From positions 306,704 through 370,703 of the forward strand of contig NZ_KE340326.1 of NCBI RefSeq assembly GCF_000413435.1: DNA of 64,000 nt. The letters run 5' to 3'. Both the position numbers and the translations under genes were made by a program. The notes under the pieces are model-generated. The model searched no databases. It was not told where the DNA came from and was given only the letters and a program-made list of their open reading frames with translations. Origin of the DNA: Campylobacter ureolyticus ACS-301-V-Sch3b (lineage in GTDB: Bacteria; Campylobacterota; Campylobacteria; Campylobacterales; Campylobacteraceae). Positions 1 through 8,355 of this stretch are shown piece after piece (positions within the stretch are counted from its first letter, which is position 1; every line of letters starts with the position of its first letter).

Positions 1-2456
1 ATAGAAGTTATGTCTTTAAGTTCTTGATTTAGACTATAGTTAATGTTTCCATTTCCATCATCAGCTACAGTTAAATTTTTTCCTGCAGCGAAATTATAAG
101 TTGTTCCGTTAAGTCCTGTAAGATCAACACCTACTTCAAATGTTTGTTTGCCATTTACTACACCCTTATCAGCAACTCTAATTTTGCTTCCTGTTTCCGC
201 TTTTACATCTACAGATTTTTGAGCTAAATCTTGAATGTTAGCATCACTTACATCTAAAGCTTTTCTCCAATTATCTTTATTGAAATTTGGATTTAATTCA
301 TTTAAAGTATTATCTTTAAATAGATTTGTTCCATCAAGATTAGCTTTACCACTTAAGCCGGCTTTTAATTGAGCGACATTGACTGCATCGGTGTTGGCTG
401 TTCCTGCTGCGACATTTGTGATTTGGCGAGTAAAAGGCTCTACTACTGTCTTTCCATCTTCATCAAGTCCTTTTATTTTAGAACCAACAGAAATAGCACC
501 TTTTGTCCTTTCTGCAGTTCCTGCAACTTCAGCATTATCACCTAAATAAACATCTTGTGTTTTGGCAGCAAGGGCCTTTGTAGTTGCTTGTGAGTATGAG
601 CCAAGGGCTACAGCATCTGCAACCTCCTCGGTTTTTTCATTTTTTATTCTATCATAGCCTATACCGCTTCCAAAACCAATGGCAACACCGTTTTTTGAAT
701 TTACAACTATGCCACTACCCAAAGCTATTGAGTTTACTCCATTTGCTGAAGTTGCTGTATAGTATGTACGCTTAGATGGTTTATCGTAGCCGTAATCATA
801 AGCTGAACCTATAGCTATAGCACGATTTGCACCAACTCTTGTGCCAGTTCCTATAGTAATGGCATCATTTATAGCATTAGGATTAGTATTTACCTTATCA
901 AGATCGTGAACATATTGATTTCCGATAGCTATATTTCTATTACCTTGAGTGCGTAGTTTTTTATTACTATAGTCTTCACCATCTTTTAAATTTCTAGAAC
1001 CATCTCCTAAGAAAATATTTTGAGAGCCAACATGTTGGAAGCCTGCATCTGAGCCAAAATAAAGATTTCCATCTCCTTTTGAGCCAGTTCCTGCATCTTG
1101 TCCGATATATACAGCTCCCCAATTTTGCTCATTACTTTGAAGGTCTAGTATATCTGAATTTTTTCCAGCGTTTCTACCTATAAAGATAGATCCATTGCCA
1201 TTTCTATCTTTGGTGTTACCAGCACTTTCGCCGATAGCTACTACATTTTGAGATTTCGCTTTAGCATTTTGTCCTATGGCTATAGCATTTTCGCCTATGG
1301 CACCTTTAGAGTCATAGTTTGAGCCGATGCCTTTTTCAGATGAGTTTATGCTTACATAAGGGATTTTTTCTAATTTTTCGTTTAGTTGTCCTAAATTTAC
1401 AGCTTCATCGTCTTGTAGTGCTTTAGCGACGTTACCAAGGCGAATATTTCCATCTTTGTTATCTCCGACATCTCTACCAGCGGGTATTTTGCCATTTGTT
1501 TTATCATCTTCTGTGTATTTTTCTGGTATTGTCTTTTTGCCATCAAGACCAACTAAGCTAAGACGCTTAGCTTGAGTTAAAATAGCGCTACCATCCACTT
1601 TTATTCCAAGTCTATCTATTTCATTACCAGTAAAACCAGAAGTTCTATAGTATCCTTCAGGTCCTATTTTTGGCTTTGCAGTTTTACTTGTTCCTATTAA
1701 AGTCCCAGCTGTCCCTTCTCGAATTAATTCACTCCAAGCAACATAATTTAAACTACCATCTGACTCTTTTATAGCTGGATATAGCCTATCTCCGCCAACT
1801 TGATTATGGACATACCATTTTTTTTCTTTTTCGTCATAAATAACTGATTCTCTATTGCCTTGAACAGATAATCCGGGCTTACCTGTTCCGGTTGTTCTGC
1901 CTCTCTTATCCCAAAGCTCATAGAAAGTTAATCCTCGCCATTTTCCATTTTCTTTTTTTACTTCAAAAAAAACAGGATTTTCTTTTATGTTGGTACTTGT
2001 TAATTTATTAAATGTTCCCGTTGGAACTACAAAATGCGAATCTCCAACAGTCATAACACCATACTCATCTGCTGTATCAAGTATCGATTTATCAAGCTTG
2101 CCTTTAAATCCGATACTTCCATCAGGATTTAGAACTTTTTCCATTCTATAACCATCATTTTCAGTATAAACTACAGTGCCGTTATTTTGAATTTTTGCTA
2201 TGTCTTTTTCGTCTGCGGCTCTTAAATCACCTACAAACACTCCGCAAAATAGAGTTGCTGCAAATAGTCCCTTTAGTAAAAAGCCGTTATTTAAAACAAC
2301 TGAATTTCTTAAATCAAAAAAGTTTTTTAAAACTTCAACTTTAGTTTTTGCTGATACTGTGCCACTTCCCTTACTCGAGCTCACACATGAAGCATTTTCA
2401 GCGATAGCTACCCATCCAATGCCATCTTTATAGACATGTCTATAAGCTTTGTTCAT
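1..2456 (-). CDS. Trimeric autotransporter adhesin (YadA/Hia type), 5' part; 3' end lies outside the window
   Basis: About 818 codons are open from the ATG at 2456 to the left edge, so the stalk end and membrane anchor are not visible. The N-terminus (MNKAYRHVYKDGIGWVA) is an ESPR, the extended signal-peptide region of large autotransporters, followed by a hydrophobic segment ending near LRAAD at about residue 81. Several YadA-head repeats are readable (AIGENAIAIGQNAKA, NVVAIGESAG, RAIAIGSAYD, SIALGSGIVV, AVALGSYSQA). A neck motif ANTDAVNVAQL lies near residue 690 and a weaker one (DEAVNLGQL) near 345. The last visible residues (ELKDITS) are typical of a stalk entry. Family knowledge: such proteins trimerise in the outer membrane and bind host matrix or cells. 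An AAAAAGGA ribosome site precedes the start. Which ligand it binds cannot be told from sequence. Confidence 0.93.
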   Translation of the reverse strand, partial: MNKAYRHVYKDGIGWVAIAENASCVSSSKGSGTVSAKTKVEVLKNFFDLRNSVVLNNGFLLKGLFAATLFCGVFVGDLRAADEKDIAKIQNNGTVVYTENDGYRMEKVLNPDGSIGFKGKLDKSILDTADEYGVMTVGDSHFVVPTGTFNKLTSTNIKENPVFFEVKKENGKWRGLTFYELWDKRGRTTGTGKPGLSVQGNRESVIYDEKEKKWYVHNQVGGDRLYPAIKESDGSLNYVAWSELIREGTAGTLIGTSKTAKPKIGPEGYYRTSGFTGNEIDRLGIKVDGSAILTQAKRLSLVGLDGKKTIPEKYTEDDKTNGKIPAGRDVGDNKDGNIRLGNVAKALQDDEAVNLGQLNEKLEKIPYVSINSSEKGIGSNYDSKGAIGENAIAIGQNAKAKSQNVVAIGESAGNTKDRNGNGSIFIGRNAGKNSDILDLQSNEQNWGAVYIGQDAGTGSKGDGNLYFGSDAGFQHVGSQNIFLGDGSRNLKDGEDYSNKKLRTQGNRNIAIGNQYVHDLDKVNTNPNAINDAITIGTGTRVGANRAIAIGSAYDYGYDKPSKRTYYTATSANGVNSIALGSGIVVNSKNGVAIGFGSGIGYDRIKNEKTEEVADAVALGSYSQATTKALAAKTQDVYLGDNAEVAGTAERTKGAISVGSKIKGLDEDGKTVVEPFTRQITNVAAGTANTDAVNVAQLKAGLSGKANLDGTNLFKDNTLNELNPNFNKDNWRKALDVSDANIQDLAQKSVDVKAETGSKIRVADKGVVNGKQTFEVGVDLTGLNGTTYNFAAGKNLTVADDGNGNINYSLNQELKDITS

Positions 2457-2507
2457 ATCCTATCCTTTTTGTATGAATTTCTTGCCATTTTACCAAAAAA
2501 TTCTTGT

Positions 2508-2513
2508 TATATA
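2508..2513 (-). promoter_or_regulatory. Putative -10 box of the trimeric adhesin gene
   Basis: TATATA on the minus strand, about 52 bases before the adhesin ATG, in AT-rich DNA. No convincing -35 is seen, which is usual for Campylobacter sigma70 promoters. Confidence 0.4.
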
Positions 2514-2617
2514 GCTTAAATATAAATAAATTTATAGAATTTATGTAATGATATTTTTAACTAAAATTAAGAAATAGTGTGGCATTTAAAATAAAAGTGG
2601 TATTAAGCTAAATTTGA

Positions 2618-2623
2618 TATAAT
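2618..2623 (+). promoter_or_regulatory. Putative -10 box of the Sel1-repeat gene
   Basis: A perfect TATAAT lies 25 bases before the ATG at 2649, with an AAAAAAGGTG ribosome site between them. Confidence 0.6.
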
Positions 2624-2648
2624 TTTGGCTTAATAAAAAAGGTGAATT

Positions 2649-3374
2649 ATGAAAAAAATAGTTTTGATTTTCGTGATGATTTTATCTGCTTTTGGAAATA
2701 TACTAAATGAAGCTGATAAGGCGTATGCTAAAAAAGAGTATAAAACTGCGATTAAGCTTTTGCAAAATGCGTGTGATAAAAATATGGCAGTTGGGTGCCA
2801 TAACTTAGCTTTAATGTATCTAAATGGCAATGGAGTGGAGATAAACTTAGAAAAAAGTGCTTTGTTTTTTCAAAAAGCTTGTGATAAAAAAATAGCCCAA
2901 AGTTGTCAAAATTTAGGACTTTTATATGAAAAAGGGCTTGGAGTAGAACAAAACTACTTTAAAGCACTTGAAATGTATAAAAAATCTTGCAATGATAAAA
3001 AATTAGTTGGGTGTGAGAATTTGGCTTATATGTATGAAAATGGTCTTGGAGTAAGACAGGACTTTAAAAAAGCTAATGAAATTTATACAAAAATGTGTGA
3101 TAAAAACAACTCAAAAGGGTGTTATAGACTATATGAAATTTATATGGAAGCAAAATTTATCGAAAAAGATACTAATAAAGCAATAGAGTTTTTAAAAAAA
3201 TCTTGCCTTGGTGGAAAAAGTGATGCTTGTAGAGAAATGGGCGTTATATATACAGAAGGCGTTTTTATAAAACAAAATTTCGCAGAAGCAAAGGAGTATT
3301 TTGGAAAAGCGTGTGACTTAGAAGATATGAAAGGTTGTGAGAGTTATAAGCTACTAAATGAAAGTGGGTTTTAA
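2649..3374 (+). CDS. Exported Sel1-repeat (Hcp-like) cysteine-rich protein
   Basis: 241 residues. A short hydrophobic N-terminus (KKIVLIFVMILSAFG) looks like a Sec signal peptide. The rest is a series of about six ~36-residue Sel1-like repeats, each with the pattern A-C-D/N...G-C-x-N-L-A/G-x-x-Y...G-x-G-V, for example CDKNMAVGCHNLALMYLNG. Cysteines recur at fixed spacing in each repeat, as in Helicobacter cysteine-rich proteins (Hcp), where they form one disulfide per repeat. By family this is a periplasmic or secreted alpha-alpha solenoid that binds proteins; some Hcp members bind penicillin weakly. No enzyme motif is seen, and its partner is unknown. It is transcribed alone, divergent from the adhesin gene and convergent with the next gene. 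Confidence 0.85.
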   Translation: MKKIVLIFVMILSAFGNILNEADKAYAKKEYKTAIKLLQNACDKNMAVGCHNLALMYLNGNGVEINLEKSALFFQKACDKKIAQSCQNLGLLYEKGLGVEQNYFKALEMYKKSCNDKKLVGCENLAYMYENGLGVRQDFKKANEIYTKMCDKNNSKGCYRLYEIYMEAKFIEKDTNKAIEFLKKSCLGGKSDACREMGVIYTEGVFIKQNFAEAKEYFGKACDLEDMKGCESYKLLNESGF

Positions 3375-3419
3375 TAAAAACTTTTAAATGTTTTATTAAA
3401 ACAGCGTTAAACCACTTTC
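3360..3419. terminator. Bidirectional terminator between convergent genes
   Basis: Nested inverted repeats: GTTTTAATAAAA (3368-3379) pairs with TTTTATTAAAAC (3391-3402), and an outer pair GAAAGTGG (3360-3367) / CCACTTTC (3412-3419) is also complementary. The outer arm overlaps the last codons of the Sel1 gene. Being symmetrical and A/T-flanked, it can serve both strands. Confidence 0.6.
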
Positions 3420-3454
3420 AAATATTTATTTTGTAAATTTAGTAAAAAATATTT

Positions 3455-4768
3455 TTACTCTTCATCATCTTTATTTTTTTCTTTTTTAATTGCTTTTAAT
3501 GTTTGGATGATGTTTCCATCCATTTTTAAAACTTCATAGATGAAATTTTCATCTTCTGCTTTATCACCTGCTTTTGGAAGTCTTCCTATTAGGTTAAAAA
3601 CATATCCGCCAATTGTAATCTCTTCTATATCATCATCAAAATCAACACCGGTAATTTCTTCAAAATCTTCTATCTCATAAGTTCCAACAAGCTCATAAAT
3701 TCCATCTTTTATAGATCTAAATTTTACTTCGCTTTCATCGTGCTCATCATTAATATCGCCTAAAACTTCTTCAATGATATCTTCCATTGTGATAAGTCCT
3801 GATGTTCCGCCGTACTCATCTATAACTAGGGCTGCGGAAATTCTTTCTTTATTCATCATTGATAGTATTGAGGCGATTGATGAGTTTTCAGGGACTATTA
3901 AAATTTTTCTAACTATTTTATTGAAGTCTTTTTTATCGCTTTGTAAAATATCTCTTATATGAATCATCCCCAAAACACTATCTTTACTTCCATCAATATA
4001 TGGAAATCGTGTGTATTTTGAATCAATGACTTTTTTATAGTTTTCTTCATAGCTTTTTTGAGCGTTCAAGCAAACCATCTGTTTTCGTGGCGTCATAATC
4101 TCTTTTGCAACAGTATCACTAAAATCAACTGCGTTTTTAATAATTTGTGTTTCGATAGAATCTAAAACTCCACCTTTTAGACTTTCTGCAACGATTATTT
4201 TAATTTCCTCTTCTGAGTGAGCTATCTCATTTTCTCCAGCTGGCATTATGCCAATAAGCTTTAAAATTCCCCTAGCTAAAAAGTCAAATACCGCAATAAA
4301 TGGCTTAAATATCACCCAAAAAGCATGAAGAGGCTTTGCTATAAAAAGCACTGATTTTTCAGGTGTTGCTATGGCTACCGATTTTGGAACAAGCTCTCCT
4401 AAGACAACATGCAAAAGAGTAATAAAAGTAAATGAAATGATAAATGAAACTGAGTGAATCACAGTAGAATTTGCCGCAAAAAGAGAATTCATAGGCTTTT
4501 CTATAAGCATAGCAACTGCTGGTTCGCCTATCCAACCAAGTGCGAGTGAGCTTATAGTAATGCCAAGCTGTGTTGCACTAAGATAAGAATCAAGCGAATT
4601 TGTTATCTCATAAGCCATTTTGGCATTTTTAACACCGTCTTTGCTAAGCTCTTCAAGTTTGCTTTTTCTTATCTTAACAATAGCAAACTCAGATAGAACA
4701 AAAAATGCGTTTAAAAGCACAAATATAAAAGCTAAAATTAACATTAAACTCGAACTGTCCGTGTCCAA
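3455..4768 (-). CDS. CNNM/CorC-HlyC family membrane protein (CBS-pair transporter)
   Basis: 437 residues in the family's usual order. An N-terminal DUF21/CNNM membrane domain with about four hydrophobic segments covers roughly residues 5-165. A CBS pair covers about 210-335, with VAKEIMTPRKQM and DEYGGTSGLITMEDIIEEVLGD as typical landmarks. A C-terminal CorC_HlyC domain covers about 350-425. Such proteins are linked to magnesium or cobalt efflux and are often called haemolysin-related; that label is historical and not evidence of toxicity. The gene stands alone and converges on the Sel1 gene. Confidence 0.9.
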   Translation of the reverse strand: MDTDSSSLMLILAFIFVLLNAFFVLSEFAIVKIRKSKLEELSKDGVKNAKMAYEITNSLDSYLSATQLGITISSLALGWIGEPAVAMLIEKPMNSLFAANSTVIHSVSFIISFTFITLLHVVLGELVPKSVAIATPEKSVLFIAKPLHAFWVIFKPFIAVFDFLARGILKLIGIMPAGENEIAHSEEEIKIIVAESLKGGVLDSIETQIIKNAVDFSDTVAKEIMTPRKQMVCLNAQKSYEENYKKVIDSKYTRFPYIDGSKDSVLGMIHIRDILQSDKKDFNKIVRKILIVPENSSIASILSMMNKERISAALVIDEYGGTSGLITMEDIIEEVLGDINDEHDESEVKFRSIKDGIYELVGTYEIEDFEEITGVDFDDDIEEITIGGYVFNLIGRLPKAGDKAEDENFIYEVLKMDGNIIQTLKAIKKEKNKDDEE

Positions 4769-4837
4769 AAGTGTTCCTTTAAATTTATAATTAATAAAAG
4801 GCGATTATACCAAAATTTAGTAAATCGCTTTTTATTT

Positions 4838-5641
4838 TTAAATCTTTTTAGAGTTTTCGTAAAGTGGCATTACTTTTTGAGCAATTTTAGTTAAATTTGC
4901 TATTCTGTTATCATGTGATGGGTGAGTTGATAAAAACTCTAAAGGTTGTTTTTGGCTTAAACTTTTCATTTTTTTCCACACATTAACAGCGGCATTTGGG
5001 TTATAACCAGCTCTTGCCATAAGCTCAGCTCCCATATTGTCAGCTTCTGTTTCTTGCTCTCTTGAAAATGGAAGTGAGATCGCATAAGTTGCTGCCATAT
5101 TTGCCAAATTTGCTATTTCACTGCTTCCAGTAACTGCGCCAACTGCAAAAATTCCTATATTTTTGGCATAATCACGACTTGCTTTTTCACGACTATGCTC
5201 TCTTAAAGCGTGTGACATTTCATGTCCGATAACAGCTGCAAGCTCAGCATCGCTTAATTTAAGCTTTTCGATAATGCCTGTATAAACAGCGATTCTTCCA
5301 CCTGGCATGCACCAAGCATTTACTGTATCTTCTTTTATAACATTTACTTGCCAATCCCAATTTACAGCATCAGTTCTAAAAACTCCAACTTCTTTTATAA
5401 GTCTTTTTGAGATGTTAGTAACTCTTTTTGTTTGGATTGGATCTGTGTTTAAAGTCCTACTAACTTTTGCTTTTTTTAAAGTATTTGTATATGCAAGTGC
5501 GGCACCTTGGTCCATTTCTTTTGCACTTACTAAAAGCATTTGTGATCTTGAAACTCCAACTACTCCAGGGTTTGTAGTAGTTGCGCAACCTGTTATTAAA
5601 AATAATGTTGCAAAAATCGCGGTTAAAATTTTATTCATCAC
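4838..5641 (-). CDS. M48 family metalloprotease, lipoprotein
   Basis: 267 residues. The lipobox LITGC places the lipidated cysteine at residue 19, so the protein is a membrane-anchored periplasmic lipoprotein. The zinc site HEMSH (HExxH) lies near residue 140 and the third ligand glutamate in EQETEAD near residue 197, as in peptidase family M48 (BepA/LoiP-like). The motif STHPSHDNRI near the C-terminus is also typical of this subgroup. Members degrade or help fold misassembled outer-membrane proteins. The gene overlaps the stop codon of the upstream coiled-coil gene by one base, so the two are probably translated from one message. Confidence 0.9.
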   Translation of the reverse strand: MMNKILTAIFATLFLITGCATTTNPGVVGVSRSQMLLVSAKEMDQGAALAYTNTLKKAKVSRTLNTDPIQTKRVTNISKRLIKEVGVFRTDAVNWDWQVNVIKEDTVNAWCMPGGRIAVYTGIIEKLKLSDAELAAVIGHEMSHALREHSREKASRDYAKNIGIFAVGAVTGSSEIANLANMAATYAISLPFSREQETEADNMGAELMARAGYNPNAAVNVWKKMKSLSQKQPLEFLSTHPSHDNRIANLTKIAQKVMPLYENSKKI

Positions 5642-6876
5642 TATTCCTTTGACTTTAGTTTATTTTCTTCTATTTTTTCTTTTGTGGCTGTATAGGCTCG
5701 GTTTGAAATTTCTTTAGTTTCATCACTATTTTTTTCGACCTTTTTACTTTTAAATTTTCCAAAAAACTTTTTTTCTAACTCATCAATATCTTTTTTTAAA
5801 TTTAAAAGCTTATCGCTTAGTTCAAGATCATATATAAATTTAGAGCTTTTTGCGGTGATTTCTTTTTTTATATCATCAAATTTATTAATGGCAATTTTGC
5901 TAAATTCTTTATAATTTTGACTAATTGTGCTATCTTCAAATTTTGATTTTATCTGAGAAATCATATCGCTTGATAGCTTTTTCATCTTAACGATATAGTT
6001 ATCATACTCTTTTTTTAATATTTCATTAAGAACTTTTTGCGCTGGATCTTGGGTGGTGGCAGCTAAATTTTTTACTAACAAAACAAACTCTTCTTCTAAA
6101 TTTGAAAGCTCGTTTTCTAAAATTTGTGCTTTTTGACTTAGCTCATCAGGTGCAAATTTAAACTCATTTTGAAATTTTTCCATAGATTTTATAATGCCAT
6201 CATTTACACCTAAAACTGCACCTTTTAAAAGTTCTTTTGCATAAATTTTACTAATATTTGCAACATTTATAGCTCGTAATATTATCGTTTTTGAAATTTC
6301 TAAAATTCTATATTTTTGAAACTCGCCCTCATTTATGCTTTTATAAGTTAGGTTTTTACAAAACTCATACGAGCCTTCAAAAATATCGCTTTTTGACTCA
6401 ATTATGCTTAAAAATACATTTTCACTTATTTCTTTTATAATGTCTTTTAAATCTATGGCATCGATTAAAGCTTCATTTATGGCTGATAAAATTTCATTTT
6501 TATGTGAAATTTCTTTTGATTTAACCTCATCTTCAATGCCTTTTAAATCACTATAAATTTGTTTTCTAAGCTCTTTGCTTTGAAGGCCTATGTTTTTTTT
6601 AAGCCTTTCAACTTCGTATAAAAGATCATAAATTTCATCTTCTTGTTTTTTATTAAGAGTTTTTTTAAGAGCATAAATTACACTTTTTACACTTTCTTTG
6701 TTTAGTAAATTCTCATCTTTAAGAGCGTTTATAAAGTCAAAAAAAAGCTCGTTTTTATTAATTTCTTTTTTGTTTTTTAAAATTTCACTAACGCTATCAC
6801 AAACACTGTTATAAATAATCTCATTTAAATTTTTATTTTCTAAATTTTGTTTTAAAACTTCTTTAAATTTTTCCAT
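5641..6876 (-). CDS. Conserved coiled-coil protein of unknown function
   Basis: 411 residues, highly charged (lysine and glutamate rich), with long predicted helices and coiled-coil heptads. There is no signal peptide and no clear membrane segment. The order moaC - DUF493 - this gene matches a C. jejuni locus as I recall it, which suggests a conserved epsilonproteobacterial protein. No catalytic motif is visible. It starts 9 bases after the DUF493 stop and overlaps the M48 protease gene by one base, so it belongs to one transcription unit with them. The composition would suit a structural or envelope-associated role, but that is a guess. Confidence 0.8.
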   Translation of the reverse strand: MEKFKEVLKQNLENKNLNEIIYNSVCDSVSEILKNKKEINKNELFFDFINALKDENLLNKESVKSVIYALKKTLNKKQEDEIYDLLYEVERLKKNIGLQSKELRKQIYSDLKGIEDEVKSKEISHKNEILSAINEALIDAIDLKDIIKEISENVFLSIIESKSDIFEGSYEFCKNLTYKSINEGEFQKYRILEISKTIILRAINVANISKIYAKELLKGAVLGVNDGIIKSMEKFQNEFKFAPDELSQKAQILENELSNLEEEFVLLVKNLAATTQDPAQKVLNEILKKEYDNYIVKMKKLSSDMISQIKSKFEDSTISQNYKEFSKIAINKFDDIKKEITAKSSKFIYDLELSDKLLNLKKDIDELEKKFFGKFKSKKVEKNSDETKEISNRAYTATKEKIEENKLKSKE

Positions 6877-6885
6877 AATTAACCT

Positions 6886-7134
6886 TTATAATACAAATTT
6901 TGAAATTTTGCTTAATTTTTGAAAAATCTCATCTCTTTCTTGCTTGGAATTTACCATTAAACTAACTTTATAGCTATTTAAATTAGCTGTTTTATTTGAT
7001 GGTAAAATTTCAATATCAAGTCCTTTTAAAGCCTTTTTGATAATTTTTTCATCGCCATTTAAAATAACCCTATAACTCCATAAAGTTGGATATGAAATTT
7101 CAGGGCTTTTTTTAAGATCGCACATACTCGCCAC
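6886..7134 (-). CDS. DUF493 (YbeD-like) small protein
   Basis: 82 residues from a GTG start. The fold signature of DUF493 is visible: [15 protein letters not shown] early on, then two short beta-alpha units ending in KISKFVL. A GGAGG sequence sits five bases before the GTG at 7134, whereas the ATG three codons in (7125) is 14 bases away, so the GTG is preferred. The gene overlaps the end of moaC by 23 bases. In E. coli YbeD is an ACT-like small domain of uncertain role; nothing here says more. Confidence 0.8.
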   Translation of the reverse strand: MASMCDLKKSPEISYPTLWSYRVILNGDEKIIKKALKGLDIEILPSNKTANLNSYKVSLMVNSKQERDEIFQKLSKISKFVL

Positions 7135-7576
7135 TTTTTCCTCCGCTTTTACTTAAAAGCATAATCTCATCTATAACCATAGCTTTATCAATAGCTTTTA
7201 CCATATCATATATAGTTAAAAGTCCTACGCTAACGCCGGTTAATGCTTCCATTTCAACGCCTGTTTTTCCAGTTATTTTAACACTAACAAAAAGCTTAAA
7301 AGCATTTTTAAGTTCTTTGATATCCACTTTTACCGAACTTATTAAAAGCGGATGACACATAGGTATAAGTTCGCTTGTTTTTTTAGTCCCCATTATAGCA
7401 GCTACAACAGCAGTTTGAAGAACGGGCCCTTTTTTAGCGGTATTTTCTTTAATTGCCCTAAAAGCTTCTTCGCTCATTCTTATAATGCCACTTGCTTTTG
7501 CTATCCTTAAAGTTTCATTTTTCAAACTTACATCAACCATTTTTGGCTGATTGTTTTCATCTAAATGTGTAAGCAT
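7112..7576 (-). CDS. moaC: Cyclic pyranopterin monophosphate synthase MoaC
   Basis: 154 residues, normal length. It converts the MoaA product into cyclic pyranopterin monophosphate, an early step of molybdenum cofactor synthesis in the cytoplasm. Diagnostic motifs are present: [33 protein letters not shown] and the C-terminal KSGGKSG, which carries active-site lysine and glycine residues. The ribosome site AAAAAAGGAAA precedes the ATG. It is the first gene of the unit running through DUF493 to the M48 protease. No other moa gene is nearby. Confidence 0.97.
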   Translation of the reverse strand: MLTHLDENNQPKMVDVSLKNETLRIAKASGIIRMSEEAFRAIKENTAKKGPVLQTAVVAAIMGTKKTSELIPMCHPLLISSVKVDIKELKNAFKLFVSVKITGKTGVEMEALTGVSVGLLTIYDMVKAIDKAMVIDEIMLLSKSGGKSGEYVRS

Positions 7577-7601
7577 AAATTTCCTTTTTTAAATTAAACG
7601 A

Positions 7602-7607
7602 ATTTTA
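7602..7607 (-). promoter_or_regulatory. Putative -10 box of moaC
   Basis: TAAAAT (minus strand) 26 bases before the moaC ATG. If correct, moaC has its own promoter and the hairpin cluster at 7678-7734 is not part of its leader. Confidence 0.4.
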
Positions 7608-7677
7608 GCTAAATTTGCTAAATAAATAAAATATTTTATGTTTTTGGGGTGAATTATTTTAAAAATTTGAAAGTTTA

Positions 7678-7734
7678 GGGTGCTTAGAAGCACCCATTTT
7701 CTACAAAAAGGAGGTTTTTATCTTGTTGGACAAG
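7678..7734 (-). ncRNA. Candidate small RNA with a CCUCC loop (three tandem hairpins)
   Basis: Three hairpins lie side by side in a non-coding gap. CTTGT/ACAAG encloses a 3-base loop (7722-7734). AAAAA/TTTTT encloses a 5-base loop reading CCTCC on the minus strand (7705-7719). A GC-rich perfect dyad GGGTGCTT/AAGCACCC (7678-7695) could end transcription. A -10-like TATTAT lies just upstream on the minus strand (7738-7743), giving a predicted RNA of about 55-65 bases. The CCUCC loop is complementary to Shine-Dalgarno sequences. The U-tract after the last hairpin is weak. On the plus strand the same loop reads GGAGG and is followed by a TTG-started frame of only 18 codons, so a short peptide is the alternative. 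Confidence 0.4.
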
Positions 7735-7737
7735 GTA

Positions 7738-7743
7738 ATAATA
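7738..7743 (-). promoter_or_regulatory. Putative -10 box of the candidate small RNA
   Basis: TATTAT on the minus strand preceded by GTG. It is placed so that transcription would begin at about 7731, right at the first of the three hairpins. Confidence 0.35.
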
Positions 7744-7837
7744 CACTTTTGTGATAAATTAGATATTAACTTTTTTTAAATGTAAATTAATAAGATAAAA
7801 TTAGTCGTATTTAAATTTATGATTTTTTAAAAAAATA

Positions 7838-7925
7838 TGGCGGGTAGAAAGGGATTCGAACCCTTGGTAAGTTGCCCTACACACGCGTTCCAGGCGTGCT
7901 CCTTCAACCACTCGGACATCTACCC
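7838..7925 (-). tRNA. tRNA-Ser, anticodon GGA
   Basis: 88 bases including an encoded CCA end. The acceptor stem pairs GGGTAGA with TCTACCC. The anticodon stem-loop is CACGC-CTGGAAC-GCGTG, so the anticodon is GGA, reading UCC and UCU. A long class II variable arm (GTAGGGCAACTTAC) and the T arm GGGTTCGAATCCC confirm a serine tRNA. Confidence 0.97.
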
Positions 7926-7943
7926 AAATAAATTTAAAAATTA

Positions 7944-7992
7944 AAACCTTGATTCTAACATAAATTTTATTTTTATGCTAATTTCAAGGTTT
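7944..7992 (-). terminator. Terminator of the tkt-side lipoprotein gene; also spans the tRNA-Ser promoter
   Basis: Inverted repeat with arms AAACCTTGA (7944-7952) and TCAAGGTTT (7984-7992), extended inward by further A/T pairing. On the minus strand it is followed by TTTTAATTTTT. Its distal arm contains the minus-strand TGTTAGAAT, which is the likely tRNA promoter. Confidence 0.5.
7952..7957 (-). promoter_or_regulatory. Putative extended -10 box of tRNA-Ser
   Basis: TAGAAT preceded by TGT on the minus strand, 27 bases upstream of the tRNA 5' end. Confidence 0.5.
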
Positions 7993-8001
7993 AAAACTTG
8001 C

Positions 8002-8340
8002 CTAATCAAGCCACATGTGATCAGTTACTTTTAATTTTATCTCTTTGTTTTGATTTTTTAAAATAGCAAATTTGTCTTTTAAACAAATGCTTATATTATT
8101 TTTATTAGCTAGGCAAATGTCAGTTTTGGATGGCTTTTTAACCAAAGAAAAAGCATCGCCTTTATCATCTTTTAAATACGCACTTTCCCAACTATCAAAT
8201 GTTGCAAGTTCAAATTTAGATGAGTTTTCATCTTTTAAAATAACTCTTTGGGTTATTCCAAGAGGTTCGTGCTTTGCAAAATGCGCACAACCTGATAAAA
8301 ACAAAACTCCAAAAATAATTAATACTGTATTTTTTATCAT
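8002..8340 (-). CDS. Small lipoprotein of unknown function
   Basis: 112 residues. The start MIKNTVLIIFGVLFLSGC is a lipoprotein signal with the modified cysteine at residue 18. The mature part is about 95 residues, mostly predicted beta strands, with two further cysteines (ICLANKNNISICLKD) that could form a disulfide. I recognise no family. It lies 15 bases after the transketolase stop, so it is probably the last gene of that operon, although its periplasmic location gives no obvious link to sugar metabolism. Confidence 0.75.
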   Translation of the reverse strand: MIKNTVLIIFGVLFLSGCAHFAKHEPLGITQRVILKDENSSKFELATFDSWESAYLKDDKGDAFSLVKKPSKTDICLANKNNISICLKDKFAILKNQNKEIKLKVTDHMWLD

Positions 8341-8355
8341 TTTTTAAGCCTTTAT

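Noticed and set aside
5307..5717. 136-codon open frame opposite the M48 protease gene
   Set aside because: Lies wholly antisense to well-supported genes, with no ribosome site or recognisable family; typical shadow frame in AT-rich DNA.
7577..7735. Molybdenum cofactor riboswitch before moaC
   Set aside because: The stems are too small and do not match the known Moco riboswitch layout, and a -10 for moaC lies downstream of them.
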